A stretch of 40,717 nucleotides of DNA from Phormidium tenue FACHB-886 (GTDB lineage: Bacteria; Cyanobacteriota; Cyanobacteriia; Elainellales; Elainellaceae), in NCBI RefSeq assembly GCF_014764505.1, contig NZ_JACXWX010000041.1, forward strand, positions 1 to 40,717, in the 5' to 3' direction. The notes below the pieces were generated by a model. That model did no database searches, was not told the origin of the DNA, and worked only from the letters and a program-made list of their open reading frames with translations. Position numbers and translations under genes: made by a program. Position 1 is the first letter of the stretch; the number at the start of each line of letters is the position of its first letter. This document shows, one piece after another, positions 8,785 to 16,266 of this stretch.

Positions 8785-9083
8785 AAGAGGTGCAATTCGT
8801 GAATGAGGTTGAATTCGTTTATTCAACTCCGGCGTGTACTTCAGAACGCAGCGATCGATTCGTAGAATGAGCCACATAAACACCTCGCTCAGCCATCATC
8901 TTCTTCAAACCCCGATGCTCAACGAGTAGCGGTAAGTCCAGTCCTGTTCAGCGGAGCCGTTCTCGAAGAGTAGGCGGGTTTACTGTTGCGGGGAACTAGC
9001 GAAGCCGAAGGGCAATACTGCCGCACATTGAAGAGGATCTCTGGCAGAAAGTGCCGCCAGTTAAACCGAAAGGAAGTAGACAT
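8785..9083 (-). pseudogene. IS6/IS240-family transposase remnant, N-terminal part
   Basis: From an ATG at 9083 the minus strand reads MSTSFRFNWRHFLPEILFNV then RQY, the typical start of IS6-type transposases. After an intrusion it resumes with YRYSLS, then in another frame KKMMAERGVYVAHST, then PELNKRIQPHSRIAP in a third. These correspond to the family's LRYSLSYRDLEEMMAERG...HSTIYRW...APELNKR region. It is broken by at least two frameshifts and an insertion, and the catalytic DDE part is missing. Family assignment is by motif memory, not alignment. Confidence 0.6.
8937..9014. repeat. ~78-bp GC-rich repeat inserted in the IS6 remnant
   Basis: The transposase reading is interrupted exactly between RQY and YRYSLS by a block containing GGCTTCGCTAGTTCCCCGC and GAACGGCTCCGCTGAACAG. 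This resembles the small palindromic GC-rich interspersed repeats of cyanobacteria. Boundaries are estimated from where the protein similarity stops and restarts. Confidence 0.4.
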
Positions 9084-9274
9084 GGAAAAGCCAACTGCAA
9101 GGGTTTAAGCTTTCCCACCTTACCACCCACCTGTTTTTGCGACGCAACCGGTTTTAGCAAAGACCACTTTAATTTGCAGAAGACGAGGCGATCGCTAAAT
9201 TGGGTTGAAAACTCTGCCGCTTAAACATTACCTGTACCCTAACCTAAAATCCATTGCAACGATTCAGAGCAACA

Positions 9275-9646
9275 TCAACTGAGCTGAGTTAGTTTCTCCT
9301 GACGCTGATGACGGATATGCTCCTCTCCCCATTGCCAAAGTGCATCAAACACAGGTGTGAGTTTCCGCCCCTGAGGAGTTAGAGAATATTCAACCCTGAG
9401 CGGCATTTCCTGGAAGTCTTGCCGATAGATGATTTCATGCTGCTCCAGTTCACGCAATTGCTGAATTAGCATTTTCTCGGTGATCTCTGAAACAGCCCGC
9501 TTTAACTCACCAAAGCGCATTGGCTTTTCCTGGAGCTTCCACAAAATTATGATTTTCCATTTACCGCTGATGGCTTGAACAGCAGCATCGATCGGACACT
9601 TGCATAACGCTCTCTGGGTATCCATCGTTGTCTGATTCTGCTCCAC
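9275..9646 (-). CDS. HxlR-family winged-helix regulator
   Basis: A 123-aa MarR-like HxlR/YodB-type repressor. CPIDAAVQAISGKWKIIILW carries the conserved Cys and the GKWK motif, followed by KPMRFGELKRAV and the recognition segment EITEKMLIQQLRELE, with the wing RVEYSLTPQGRKL. The lone N-terminal Cys (C16, with a neighbouring C14) is the residue used for thiol or quinone sensing in YodB-like members; whether that applies here is inference. The frame starts with GTG at 9646; an ATG at 9625 is an alternative. It is divergent from the quinone-reductase-like gene at 9831 across a palindromic operator candidate. Confidence 0.9.
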   Translation of the reverse strand: MEQNQTTMDTQRALCKCPIDAAVQAISGKWKIIILWKLQEKPMRFGELKRAVSEITEKMLIQQLRELEQHEIIYRQDFQEMPLRVEYSLTPQGRKLTPVFDALWQWGEEHIRHQRQEKLTQLS

Positions 9647-9650
9647 GAAA

Positions 9651-9697
9651 GGTACTTACCAAAAAGTAGGTTCTGTACAGGCAGTTAATACCTGCCT
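9651..9697. promoter_or_regulatory. Two palindromes, candidate HxlR operator region
   Basis: GGTACTTACC-AAAAA-GTAGGTTCTGTAC (9651-9678) is an imperfect inverted repeat abutting the hxlR-type start. A second, perfect one, AGGCAG-TTAATAC-CTGCCT, follows at 9679-9697. HxlR-type repressors bind TACTT-like palindromes in divergent promoters, so this is the obvious operator candidate for both genes. Confidence 0.5.
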
Positions 9698-9830
9698 ATG
9701 ATCAGGATAACAGCCTATAAAAGCTTAGCAGAAGCTACTGTGAGAAACTTCAGTTTTTGTTTGTAGGCACAAGCTGTTGACACAGCGTCTTCATGCTGAG
9801 CATTACTTTGATAGAGACAGGAAAAGCATC

Positions 9831-10499
9831 ATGAAGGTTTTAATTGTTTTTGCTCATCCAGAGCTCAAAAGTTTTAATGGGGCATTGTTTCAAAGAGCGA
9901 TCGATACGTTTAGAGAATTTGGACATGATGTACAGTACTCAGATCTTTATGCTATGAGGTTTGATCCCGTATCCGATCGCCGCAACTTCACCTCTATAAA
10001 AGATCCTGACTATTTCAAACAACAGATCGAAGAAATGTATGCGACAGAGATTGAAGGTTTTATTCCAGAACTTGAAGCCGAACTTCAAAAACTGGAATGG
10101 TGTGATTTGATGATCTGGCAGTTTCCTCTGTGGTGGTTCAATGTACCCGCTATTTTGAAAGGTTGGGTCGATCGCGTTTTCGCAATGGGGCGGGTGTACG
10201 GTAGCGGGTATATATATGAAACAGGCCGATTTCAAGGCAAGAAGGCGATGCTTTCGTTGACTGTAGGTGGAGCAAAAGAGCATTATCTTGAGGATGGTTT
10301 TAATGGCGATATCCAGGCTATCCTTCGCCCTATCCAGCGCGGTATCCTCCAGTTCACCGGTTTTGATGTTCTTGCCCCACAGATTGTTTATGCTCCTGTT
10401 CAACAAACTGATCAAGTTCTTCAGGAGATTTTAGATATTTTTTCTAAACGGTTGCAAACCATGGGAGATGAGCTACCGATTGTTGTCGGTAAGTATTGA
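9831..10499 (+). CDS. Flavodoxin-fold NAD(P)H:quinone oxidoreductase
   Basis: A 222-aa Flavodoxin_2-family enzyme (NQO1/MdaB/YwrO-like). MKVLIVFAHPELKSFNGALF is the phosphate-binding start. CDLMIWQFPLWWFNVPAILKGWVDRVF is the diagnostic QFPLWW...P..LKGW.DRVF block, and LSLTVGGAKEHY is the second FMN/FAD contact loop. The family does two-electron reduction of quinones, avoiding semiquinone radicals. The ATG at 9831 has AGGAAAA 6 bases upstream and begins exactly at the family start; a TTG at 9777 in frame is a spurious extension. It is probably repressed by the divergent HxlR protein. Confidence 0.92.
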   Translation: MKVLIVFAHPELKSFNGALFQRAIDTFREFGHDVQYSDLYAMRFDPVSDRRNFTSIKDPDYFKQQIEEMYATEIEGFIPELEAELQKLEWCDLMIWQFPLWWFNVPAILKGWVDRVFAMGRVYGSGYIYETGRFQGKKAMLSLTVGGAKEHYLEDGFNGDIQAILRPIQRGILQFTGFDVLAPQIVYAPVQQTDQVLQEILDIFSKRLQTMGDELPIVVGKY

Positions 10500-10659
10500 T
10501 TGGCATTTCAAACCGGGCAGAAATAGCAAATCTCGAAGCATTCTGCTGGCATTAGCTACTCAAAATCGGGTTGCGTTGGCTTCAGGACGTTGTGCATAAA
10601 GGACGACAACTCTTGCTTTCAACAGCGTTGCTCTCGAAAGATTAAGATATGTCGGGCAG

Positions 10660-10921
10660 TCAGGGTCTGAGGATTCTTAGAACTTCCTCTGCCAAGCCCC
10701 AACCTTCATCCAAATTGATGCAACACTCAACAGCTTGGGCAAAGAAGTCCTCGCCAAGAAGTGCTTCGATCGCATCTAAACTCAGGTGAATCGGCACGAA
10801 CAAGCACGATGTTGACGTGAACAACATTGCGTGGCTCTCCCTCAATTCGGCACTCCATTACAAGTTCTGCAATGTGCCATTTTACATCTTTAGAAATATA
10901 TGCCATGTCTTGTGATATCAA
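10660..10921 (-). pseudogene. Degraded gene, DUF4288-like start joined to HEAT-like fragment
   Basis: One minus-strand frame reads MAYISKDVKWHIAELVMECR then IEGEPRNVVHVNIVLVRADSPE (start 10906), resembling DUF4288 proteins. It then runs into nonsense. In the next frame HLSLDAIEALLGEDFFAQAV then ECCINLDEGWGLAEEVLRILRP follows and stops at 10660; this is helical and HEAT-like. The pieces may be one frameshifted gene or two genes fused by deletion. The domain names are recalled impressions rather than searched results. Confidence 0.4.
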
Positions 10922-10990
10922 CGTTCAACTTGCCTGTTGAAAGAAGCAGAAACACTGCCATGACAACGAGTTAGAAGCAGAAGACTGTTG

Positions 10991-11220
10991 AATTGGCATC
11001 AGTCCTGCTAAAGACACTGGTTTGATTCTCAGTGCCCGAGTAGGCAAACATACGAACGAGTTCATTGGGGCATCGGTTGCCAGTAGCGAGGGCAAAACGG
11101 CTTGTCGAACTGGACTAATGGATGGTCCTTGGTCTTGGACAGATTTTGTTACTTATCCTACACTTCTTTAGCGCATAATCACCAAAGCACAACCAAGGCT
11201 CTCATTAGCACCACTAAAGA
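10991..11220 (+). pseudogene. IS1-family transposase remnant
   Basis: The plus strand reads AKDTGLILSARV, then after a +1 shift GKHTNEFIGASVASSEGKTAC, then in another frame WTNGWS. These match the IS1 transposase stretch with VGKHTD...EGKT.C..W.TDGW.GYERVL. Three frames are used within ~130 bp, so it is inactive. No terminal inverted repeats were identified. Confidence 0.5.
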
Positions 11221-11240
11221 GAGTTCGAAAATAGTTAATT

Positions 11241-11999
11241 TCATCGAGATGCCATGCGTATACGTGTGATTAAATCATTCAACGCTGCTTTCACCGAGGG
11301 AGTCTCCGGCAAATAGCTGCGATCGCTCGCGGCTTCCAAAGTTTGTACCAGACGCTGATATTCCTGCTGATGAAAGGCTAAATCAGTTTGGCTGCGAACT
11401 GCTTTTTTAGTGCCGCTCAACTTTTGAGCGACCAGATCAGCAATGTAGGGCAGCTGAAACTCCTTGTTCAGAAGAATTAGATTCGCCTCAATTTCTCCCG
11501 TCTGCATTAAATGAATACCCGTCAGCAGAACGCGATACAAATAAAGCAATGGTTTAACCCGATGCGGATTTTCCTTCTCAAATAGCCGCCATTGCGTTTG
11601 AGCAAAACCGAGGTAGTGATGGCTGTGATAGCGCGTGATGCAGCCTTTAGCGATCGCCTTCAATTCCTCCTGCTCAGGTGTCGCATAAACAATATGCGGC
11701 GAGTAAAGCTGTTCCAGAACATAACCATTGCGCTTCAGCAGCAGCCCGCAAAACTTCTTGAGGTCATGGGTGACGAGATCCAGCTGCAAACCGTCCTGAA
11801 GCTGCGACACTTCGATTGTTTCCCGTCCTGAATCCAGTCCAATCACTTCTTTTAGCGGCAGGATGTGAACGCCGCGCAGGTCATAGTCGGAGTCAGGAGA
11901 GGGAAAGCCGTAGAGGTGCGCCCCGCTAATTGTGGCAAACAGTAGCGGGTAAGGCTGTTGAGTGACAGCGGTGAGCAGTGGGATTGCGATAGTATTCAT
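11241..11999 (-). CDS. RlaP-type predicted nucleotidyltransferase (PF10127), copy 1
   Basis: A 252-aa protein of the polymerase-beta nucleotidyltransferase superfamily. ISGAHLYGFPSPDSDYDLRG holds the G-x(9)-DxD catalytic motif, with D38 and D40 as metal ligands. The family's usual GS is GA here. RGVHILPLKEVIG and HDLKKFCGLLLKRNGYVLEQ are typical of the YcgL/RlaP group, which comparative genomics has linked to RNA repair. Its ATG overlaps the stop of the upstream paralogue by 4 bases (ATGA), so the two are translationally coupled. The target (RNA end, nucleotide or protein) is unknown. Confidence 0.82.
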   Translation of the reverse strand: MNTIAIPLLTAVTQQPYPLLFATISGAHLYGFPSPDSDYDLRGVHILPLKEVIGLDSGRETIEVSQLQDGLQLDLVTHDLKKFCGLLLKRNGYVLEQLYSPHIVYATPEQEELKAIAKGCITRYHSHHYLGFAQTQWRLFEKENPHRVKPLLYLYRVLLTGIHLMQTGEIEANLILLNKEFQLPYIADLVAQKLSGTKKAVRSQTDLAFHQQEYQRLVQTLEAASDRSYLPETPSVKAALNDLITRIRMASR

Positions 12000-12943
12000 G
12001 GTTCAACAGCAGCCATACTGCGACGAGCTTGAATCAGAAAAGCATTTGCCTGTTCGTAGTTGGGACGTTCGGGCAGCTTGGTCTGGGCGAAGGCACGATC
12101 GAACGTCTGGTGTAGGTCGAGTCGCCAAGCATTGACCGCGTCCCAAGACATCTCCTGATGCCGGATTGCCAAAAGCTGCGATCGATAGTCCTCAACCTGT
12201 ACGGGCACGAATCCCTCCTTGAGCACGGTAATCCCGGATAGCAAGAGACGAATCAAGTGCATCGCGTGCTTCCAGCGAATCTCGCCTTTTGTGCGGAGGT
12301 CCTGCTCCATCTTCTTGAATTGCGACAGCACATAGCTGTTGTAAGTTTGGTAAACCAATTGCGACAGGAAGATTTCTCGGAGCTGCAACAGTTCAGTTGC
12401 GATCGGTGTGGCAACTTCAACCAAAGGCGTATAAAGACATTCCAGCACGTTCGGATTTGCCTTCAACGCTAGAATCAAAAACTTTTGGAGTTCCCAGTAG
12501 CATTCCTGGGTTACCGCGTTTTCTAGCTGCTCAGGAATGCCATAGAGTGACCAGTGCAACGGGGCAGGGGGTAGATAAATCCCCCGACGATCAATGTCTG
12601 AGGCTTCATGGTCTAGTCCATACGCTCTAGAACCGACAACACAGCGATAAATGACAGCATCGTACAGGTTGTAATCTGCCAACACTGCTTGTGAAACCTG
12701 TAACCCCTCACTCTGGTAATGTTTGCGGATACTGAATTCATGCCGTCGCAGATTGACCATTGACTGATCCGGCAGTTGAATCTGGTAAGTGTGGGAGTTA
12801 TCCGTTGGAGCTTTGACGATCGCGCCCACTGCTCCCCGCAAGCAGACGAGTGTTCCGGTCGAGGTTTTCACCTCAATCCGGGTCACAACTTGTGTACCCT
12901 GGGGCAAAATCAGGTTGTAGGCAGAAGTTTCCTTTTGCGTCAT
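11996..12943 (-). CDS. RlaP-type nucleotidyltransferase, copy 2, with SH3-like N-terminus
   Basis: A 315-aa paralogue of the downstream gene. Residues ~90-315 contain CVVGSRAYGLDHEASDIDRR with the canonical GS (G104, S105) and DxD (D116, D118). ELQKFLILALKANPNVLECL matches copy 1. It carries an extra ~75-residue N-terminal domain (RGAVGAIVKAPTDN through YQIQLPDQSMVNLRRHEF) that looks like a small SH3/KOW-like barrel, a common nucleic-acid or protein-docking module. GGGAGG 4 bases before the ATG is an excellent ribosome site. TATAAT on the minus strand at 12982-12987 is a likely -10 for the two-gene operon. Confidence 0.82.
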   Translation of the reverse strand: MTQKETSAYNLILPQGTQVVTRIEVKTSTGTLVCLRGAVGAIVKAPTDNSHTYQIQLPDQSMVNLRRHEFSIRKHYQSEGLQVSQAVLADYNLYDAVIYRCVVGSRAYGLDHEASDIDRRGIYLPPAPLHWSLYGIPEQLENAVTQECYWELQKFLILALKANPNVLECLYTPLVEVATPIATELLQLREIFLSQLVYQTYNSYVLSQFKKMEQDLRTKGEIRWKHAMHLIRLLLSGITVLKEGFVPVQVEDYRSQLLAIRHQEMSWDAVNAWRLDLHQTFDRAFAQTKLPERPNYEQANAFLIQARRSMAAVEP

Positions 12944-13098
12944 GCTGCCTCCCTAGCTGAGCAGTAACACTTTTGTAGTACATTATAATACAATGGTTAT
13001 TTAGAAGCAAATGGACCAGGCGAGTCGAGCGCTTGGTACAGAAAGAAAAATTTGGGAATAAAGCTGTAGCTTGAGATTTCAGTTCTGACAATTTCTGT

Positions 13099-14343
13099 CT
13101 AATCAGATAACTTCCTATGCCGCTCTACCATTCTGACAAATGTAGGCCAGTTGATTGCTTTACGTCGCATTTTTTCCTTCATTTCCTTAGCTGCCAAAGT
13201 ATAGCCGCCATCGGCACCGTCGATAAAATGAACTTGTGGACCATTGCGGTCAAACACAAAACAGGTCATGAGCGCCCGATTAGAAACATGCAATCCGTAG
13301 ACAAGTTTGCCTTTCTTATACTTATCCTCAAGATATTGGATCAGCATTTCTCTTTGAATTGCGTTACCCGAAATAACCATACGCAACATGTCATCAAACT
13401 TTCTATAGTCCGTGGCATCAGCGACAATTTTTTTATAGATCCCCCAATCTACTTGCTCTGATTTTACTTTAAGCTCCATCAGCACTAGTCCTAAAGCATT
13501 CTCAAGTTTAATTCGCCATAGATGTAGACATTTAGCTTGCCAACTTTTTGATTTTGACCGTGCTTTAGTCTCCTTCAACAGGTTATTTCTATTAAAGGTT
13601 AGGCGGAGTTTAGTGGTTAATACAGGATGGTAATTAGCATCATCACCATAGATTGACTGGATTTTCTCAATGACTTCTTTATAGATCGTGTTAGAACTTT
13701 GTGTGTCATTTACCGATGCGAGAATGATTAGACTAACTGTTTCTCCATGTCTACTTCGGATATCTCGCCAACGGCATTCTAAGCCAGAGAGATCAACAGA
13801 TAAAGAGGGATCCATCATGTCTAACCTATAAGAATTATTAGCACTTGGATCTTTAACCAGTTCAGTTGCGAAGCTTAAACCGCCACCCCAAAATGCAGCC
13901 TGGCTGTAGTGCTGCGATACCCTAATTTTTGCAACTTTAACATTGTAGTGAGCTGTAATTACATCTTTTACAGGTACAATACCTATCCGTAAATCCATAC
14001 CAAATTCTTTTGAGGCGAGCAATCGAGTTGCCAACAGTGCCTTTCTCGACTTGGATAATAGTGAAGGAGGAATTAGGATCGTTGCCCCATCTCCACCGAA
14101 GATGAAGGGAATCTCAATTTTATTAGCGCCACGATTTGCAACATTGAGTACAGCAATAATTGAACAGGCTCCTAAAAGATTGACATCTTTGTAGTGCCCT
14201 GATTCTATTGCTGCTGTTGAACCAGTAATGTCAGTGACGATGATGTACCACTCATCTGGAACAGAGACAAACTTTTCTGAGTTAGCAACATCGACAAAGC
14301 TACTGAGTGTGGGTAGTTTTGTATAGAAATTATCCAAGGTCAT
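13099..14343 (-). CDS. DUF3095 protein with nucleotide-cyclase-like fold
   Basis: A 414-aa DUF3095 member. IIVTDITGSTAAIESGHYKD and FIFGGDGATILIP reproduce the two Asp-bearing strands of class III nucleotidyl cyclases (D38 and D85, 47 residues apart, close to the usual spacing). The N-terminal half therefore probably has a cyclase-like core that could bind metal and nucleotide. The C-terminal half ends in FIDGADGGYTLAAKEMKEKM, a conserved-looking tail. Nobody has assigned a reaction to the family that I know of. GAGAGGAAG precedes the ATG. It lies 155 bp upstream of the RlaP pair on the same strand; separate promoters are likely. Confidence 0.75.
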   Translation of the reverse strand: MTLDNFYTKLPTLSSFVDVANSEKFVSVPDEWYIIVTDITGSTAAIESGHYKDVNLLGACSIIAVLNVANRGANKIEIPFIFGGDGATILIPPSLLSKSRKALLATRLLASKEFGMDLRIGIVPVKDVITAHYNVKVAKIRVSQHYSQAAFWGGGLSFATELVKDPSANNSYRLDMMDPSLSVDLSGLECRWRDIRSRHGETVSLIILASVNDTQSSNTIYKEVIEKIQSIYGDDANYHPVLTTKLRLTFNRNNLLKETKARSKSKSWQAKCLHLWRIKLENALGLVLMELKVKSEQVDWGIYKKIVADATDYRKFDDMLRMVISGNAIQREMLIQYLEDKYKKGKLVYGLHVSNRALMTCFVFDRNGPQVHFIDGADGGYTLAAKEMKEKMRRKAINWPTFVRMVERHRKLSD

Positions 14344-14835
14344 TGCTTCCTCTCCCAGGCGATTGAACTATGGCTTGAACAACTCTTGCTTCGGCGATTA
14401 CTACTTCATTGATTGCTTTGAGGTACAAGCAGGTATTTCGGCGCAACAGATTGCAACGCTCAAGCAACACAATCAGAACTCTGAAAGAATGTTTGAGAAT
14501 TTCCTTTTTACACCTTGGCGTTGTGATCTCCCTAGCCCCTCTTAAAAAGGAAGACCGAGTGATTCAAAGCTCCCTTGCAGGAGGATTTAGGGGACCAAAC
14601 AACATAGCGGTACTAAAAAAGACTCTTCAAACGTTCCCTGAAGAAGAGCATTGTAAATGACACCCTCTTTACTCAAGGTTCCCATCTGATTAGCGCCTAT
14701 CGTCAAATTCTGGGAATTAACTGTTAAATGACAATTAGAATCAGTTGCCACGGGAGTTTTAACGTCTACTGGCTGCTGAGCCGCTAAAATGGAATCTACA
14801 ATGATGCATCTCCAGCAGCCAGGGTACGAAGTTTT
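14344..14835. other. Intergenic with degenerate repeat and ORF-like debris
   Basis: At 14523-14600 CCCTAGCCCCTCTTAAAAAGG and GAGGATTTAGGGG form a degenerate inverted pair of the kind seen in dispersed cyanobacterial repeats. On the minus strand, about 14606-14790, a stop-free stretch contains VNSQNLTIGANQMGTLSKEG without a proper start codon; it may be a gene fragment. No RNA gene was seen. Confidence 0.3.
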
Positions 14836-16053
14836 CTACGGCATAGCAAAATCTACCAATGTTTGCTCAAGGTGAGCGAGGTTAACTTCCTGTTGTTCTA
14901 CAGCACCTAAACGCCGGAGATTCAACGTTTGACTGATAGCTTCCTGCTCACCTACGATCGCCATCAATGGCACTCGGCGTTTAGAGAGTTCTCGAATCTT
15001 TCTGCTGATTGTCCGATCCTGATTATGAAGTTCTACTCTAATTCCTAGCTGCTGAAGCCGCGAGAAAATTGCTTCTGCCCAAGCCGATGCTTTATCAGAA
15101 ATAGAGGCAATTGCGATCTGAGTCGGCGCAGCCCAAACGGGCAGGATACCGCTATGGTGTTCTAGCAAAATGCCAATCCAGCGTTCTAGCGATCCTAAAA
15201 TTGCCTGATGCAACATGACGGGACGTTCCAATTCTCCCTGTTCATTCACAAATCCCAGCTCAAAGACTTGAGGGAGATTGAAATCAATTTGAAATGTGCC
15301 GCACTGCCACGATCGACCCAGTTGATCTTGCAAACTGATTTCGAGTTTTGGTCCATAGAATGCTCCTTCATTTGGAGCCAATTGGTAAGTGTGTCCTAAA
15401 GATTGAACGGACTCAATCAACAGAGATTCAGCGCGATCCCATAGATGAGTAGAACCAAGTCGCTGCTCAGGTCTCAGGGAAATTTGCAAGGAAAATTGGC
15501 TATAGCCAAAAGCAGAATAGACCTGCTGCACCATCTTGAGAAAATTGCTAATTTCCTGCTGCACATCAGCTTCTCGGCAGAAGATATGAGCATCATCTTG
15601 AACAAACTGTCGCAGTCGCATACAGCCCGATAGTGTACCCGACAGCTCATTGCGATGGCAGATACCAAACTCCATCAAGCGCATGGGATGCTCCCGATAG
15701 CTACGCTTATGAGACTGATAGATAGCAATATGAGCAGGACAGGACATTGGCTTCAGTGCGTAGTCAGGATTGATGACAGACAATTCATTGCTGCCATTTG
15801 CTTGTTCGCTACCGACTACAAACATCCCTTTGCGAAATTTTTCCCAATGTCCTGAACGCTCCCAAAGCGATCGACTGAGCACAATAGGCGATCGAACTTC
15901 ATCAAATCCATGGTCCTGATAAACCTGCCGCATAAAGTTTTCAATGCTGCGAAAAAGCTGCAGCCCCTGCGGGTGCCAGAACACCATTCCCGGACTATGC
16001 TCCTCAAAGTGAAATAAGTCCATATCCCTTGCCAGTTCACGATGATCCACCAT
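14836..16053 (-). CDS. thrS: Threonyl-tRNA synthetase paralogue, catalytic core only
   Basis: A class II synthetase that charges tRNA-Thr. The protein is 405 aa, against ~600-640 for a full ThrRS. It begins at DHRELARDMDLFHFEEHSPG, i.e. at the catalytic domain, so the TGS, N1 and N2 (editing) domains are absent. Motif 2 is CHRNELSG...MRLRQFVQDDAHIF; motif 3 is GSLERWIGILLEHHSG. All three zinc/threonine ligands are present: C105 (MSCPAH), H156 (DDAHIF), H282 (MLHQAILG). The anticodon-binding domain follows, ending at MP. Without N2 it could not clear Ser-tRNA-Thr by itself. Anabaena has a comparable second, proofreading-impaired ThrRS (T2) induced by zinc shortage, which borrows editing by pairing with T1; this is probably its counterpart. 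AAGGAG precedes the ATG. Expression appears controlled by two leader-peptide attenuators upstream. Confidence 0.92.
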   Translation of the reverse strand: MVDHRELARDMDLFHFEEHSPGMVFWHPQGLQLFRSIENFMRQVYQDHGFDEVRSPIVLSRSLWERSGHWEKFRKGMFVVGSEQANGSNELSVINPDYALKPMSCPAHIAIYQSHKRSYREHPMRLMEFGICHRNELSGTLSGCMRLRQFVQDDAHIFCREADVQQEISNFLKMVQQVYSAFGYSQFSLQISLRPEQRLGSTHLWDRAESLLIESVQSLGHTYQLAPNEGAFYGPKLEISLQDQLGRSWQCGTFQIDFNLPQVFELGFVNEQGELERPVMLHQAILGSLERWIGILLEHHSGILPVWAAPTQIAIASISDKASAWAEAIFSRLQQLGIRVELHNQDRTISRKIRELSKRRVPLMAIVGEQEAISQTLNLRRLGAVEQQEVNLAHLEQTLVDFAMP

Positions 16054-16087
16054 TTTGGGTTCTCCTTGTTGTGTAAGTTATCAGACA

Positions 16088-16118
16088 ATAAAAAACCCTC
16101 CAAGCGAGGTTTGGAGGG
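16088..16118 (-). terminator. Attenuator terminator 2 (gene-proximal)
   Basis: On the minus strand the stem CCCTCCAA/TTGGAGGG (16118-16111 and 16103-16096) with a 7-base loop is followed directly by TTTTTT (16095-16090). It lies between leader peptide 2 and the thrS ribosome site, so transcription stopping here would prevent thrS expression. Its 5' arm, TCCCTCC (16119-16113), is complementary to GGAGGGA in leader 2. Confidence 0.85.
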
Positions 16119-16124
16119 ATGGGT

Positions 16125-16140
16125 AATTGCATACGCAATT
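16125..16140 (-). promoter_or_regulatory. Spacer hairpin of attenuator 2
   Basis: AATTGC-GTAT-GCAATT, a perfect 6-bp stem-loop, lies between the leader-2 stop and terminator 2. In the antiterminated state it would be enclosed between the paired GGAGGGA (16157-16151) and TCCCTCC (16119-16113), bringing them together. Confidence 0.55.
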
Positions 16141-16145
16141 GACCG

Positions 16146-16211
16146 TCATGTCCCTCCTGACGTGATGGTAGTGGTGGTAGTGTTGATTGCGAGCGGCAGT
16201 GTCAGCAACAT
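16146..16211 (-). CDS. Thr-rich leader peptide 2
   Basis: A 21-codon ORF on the minus strand. It begins MLLTLPLAIN, continues with five consecutive Thr (11-15), Ile, Thr17, Ser, and ends Gly-Gly-Thr-stop. Eight of 21 residues are Thr, and all four ACN codons occur (ACA, ACT, ACC, ACG). AAGGAG lies 5 bases before the ATG, a strong ribosome site. The Gly-Gly codons are GGA GGG, complementary to the 5' arm of terminator 2 about 33 bases downstream. This is the layout of a translated attenuator leader sensing charged tRNA-Thr: stalling in the Thr run leaves GGAGGG free, whereas completing translation buries it under the ribosome. Confidence 0.85.
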   Translation of the reverse strand: MLLTLPLAINTTTTTITSGGT

Positions 16212-16229
16212 AAGACTCCTTCTAATTCC

Positions 16230-16266
16230 AAAAAATATTGCCCTCCAGATGGAATCTGGAGGGCAA
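16230..16266 (-). terminator. Attenuator terminator 1 (distal)
   Basis: A perfect 12-bp stem on the minus strand, TTGCCCTCCAGA/TCTGGAGGGCAA (16266-16255 and 16249-16238), has a 5-base loop and is followed by TATTTTTT. It sits between leader peptides 1 and 2. Its GCCCTCC arm can pair with GGAGGG(U) from leader 1. Confidence 0.88.

Noticed and set aside
9777-9830. TTG-initiated 18-residue extension of the quinone reductase
   Set aside because: The ATG at 9831 has AGGAAAA upstream and begins exactly at the family's conserved start.
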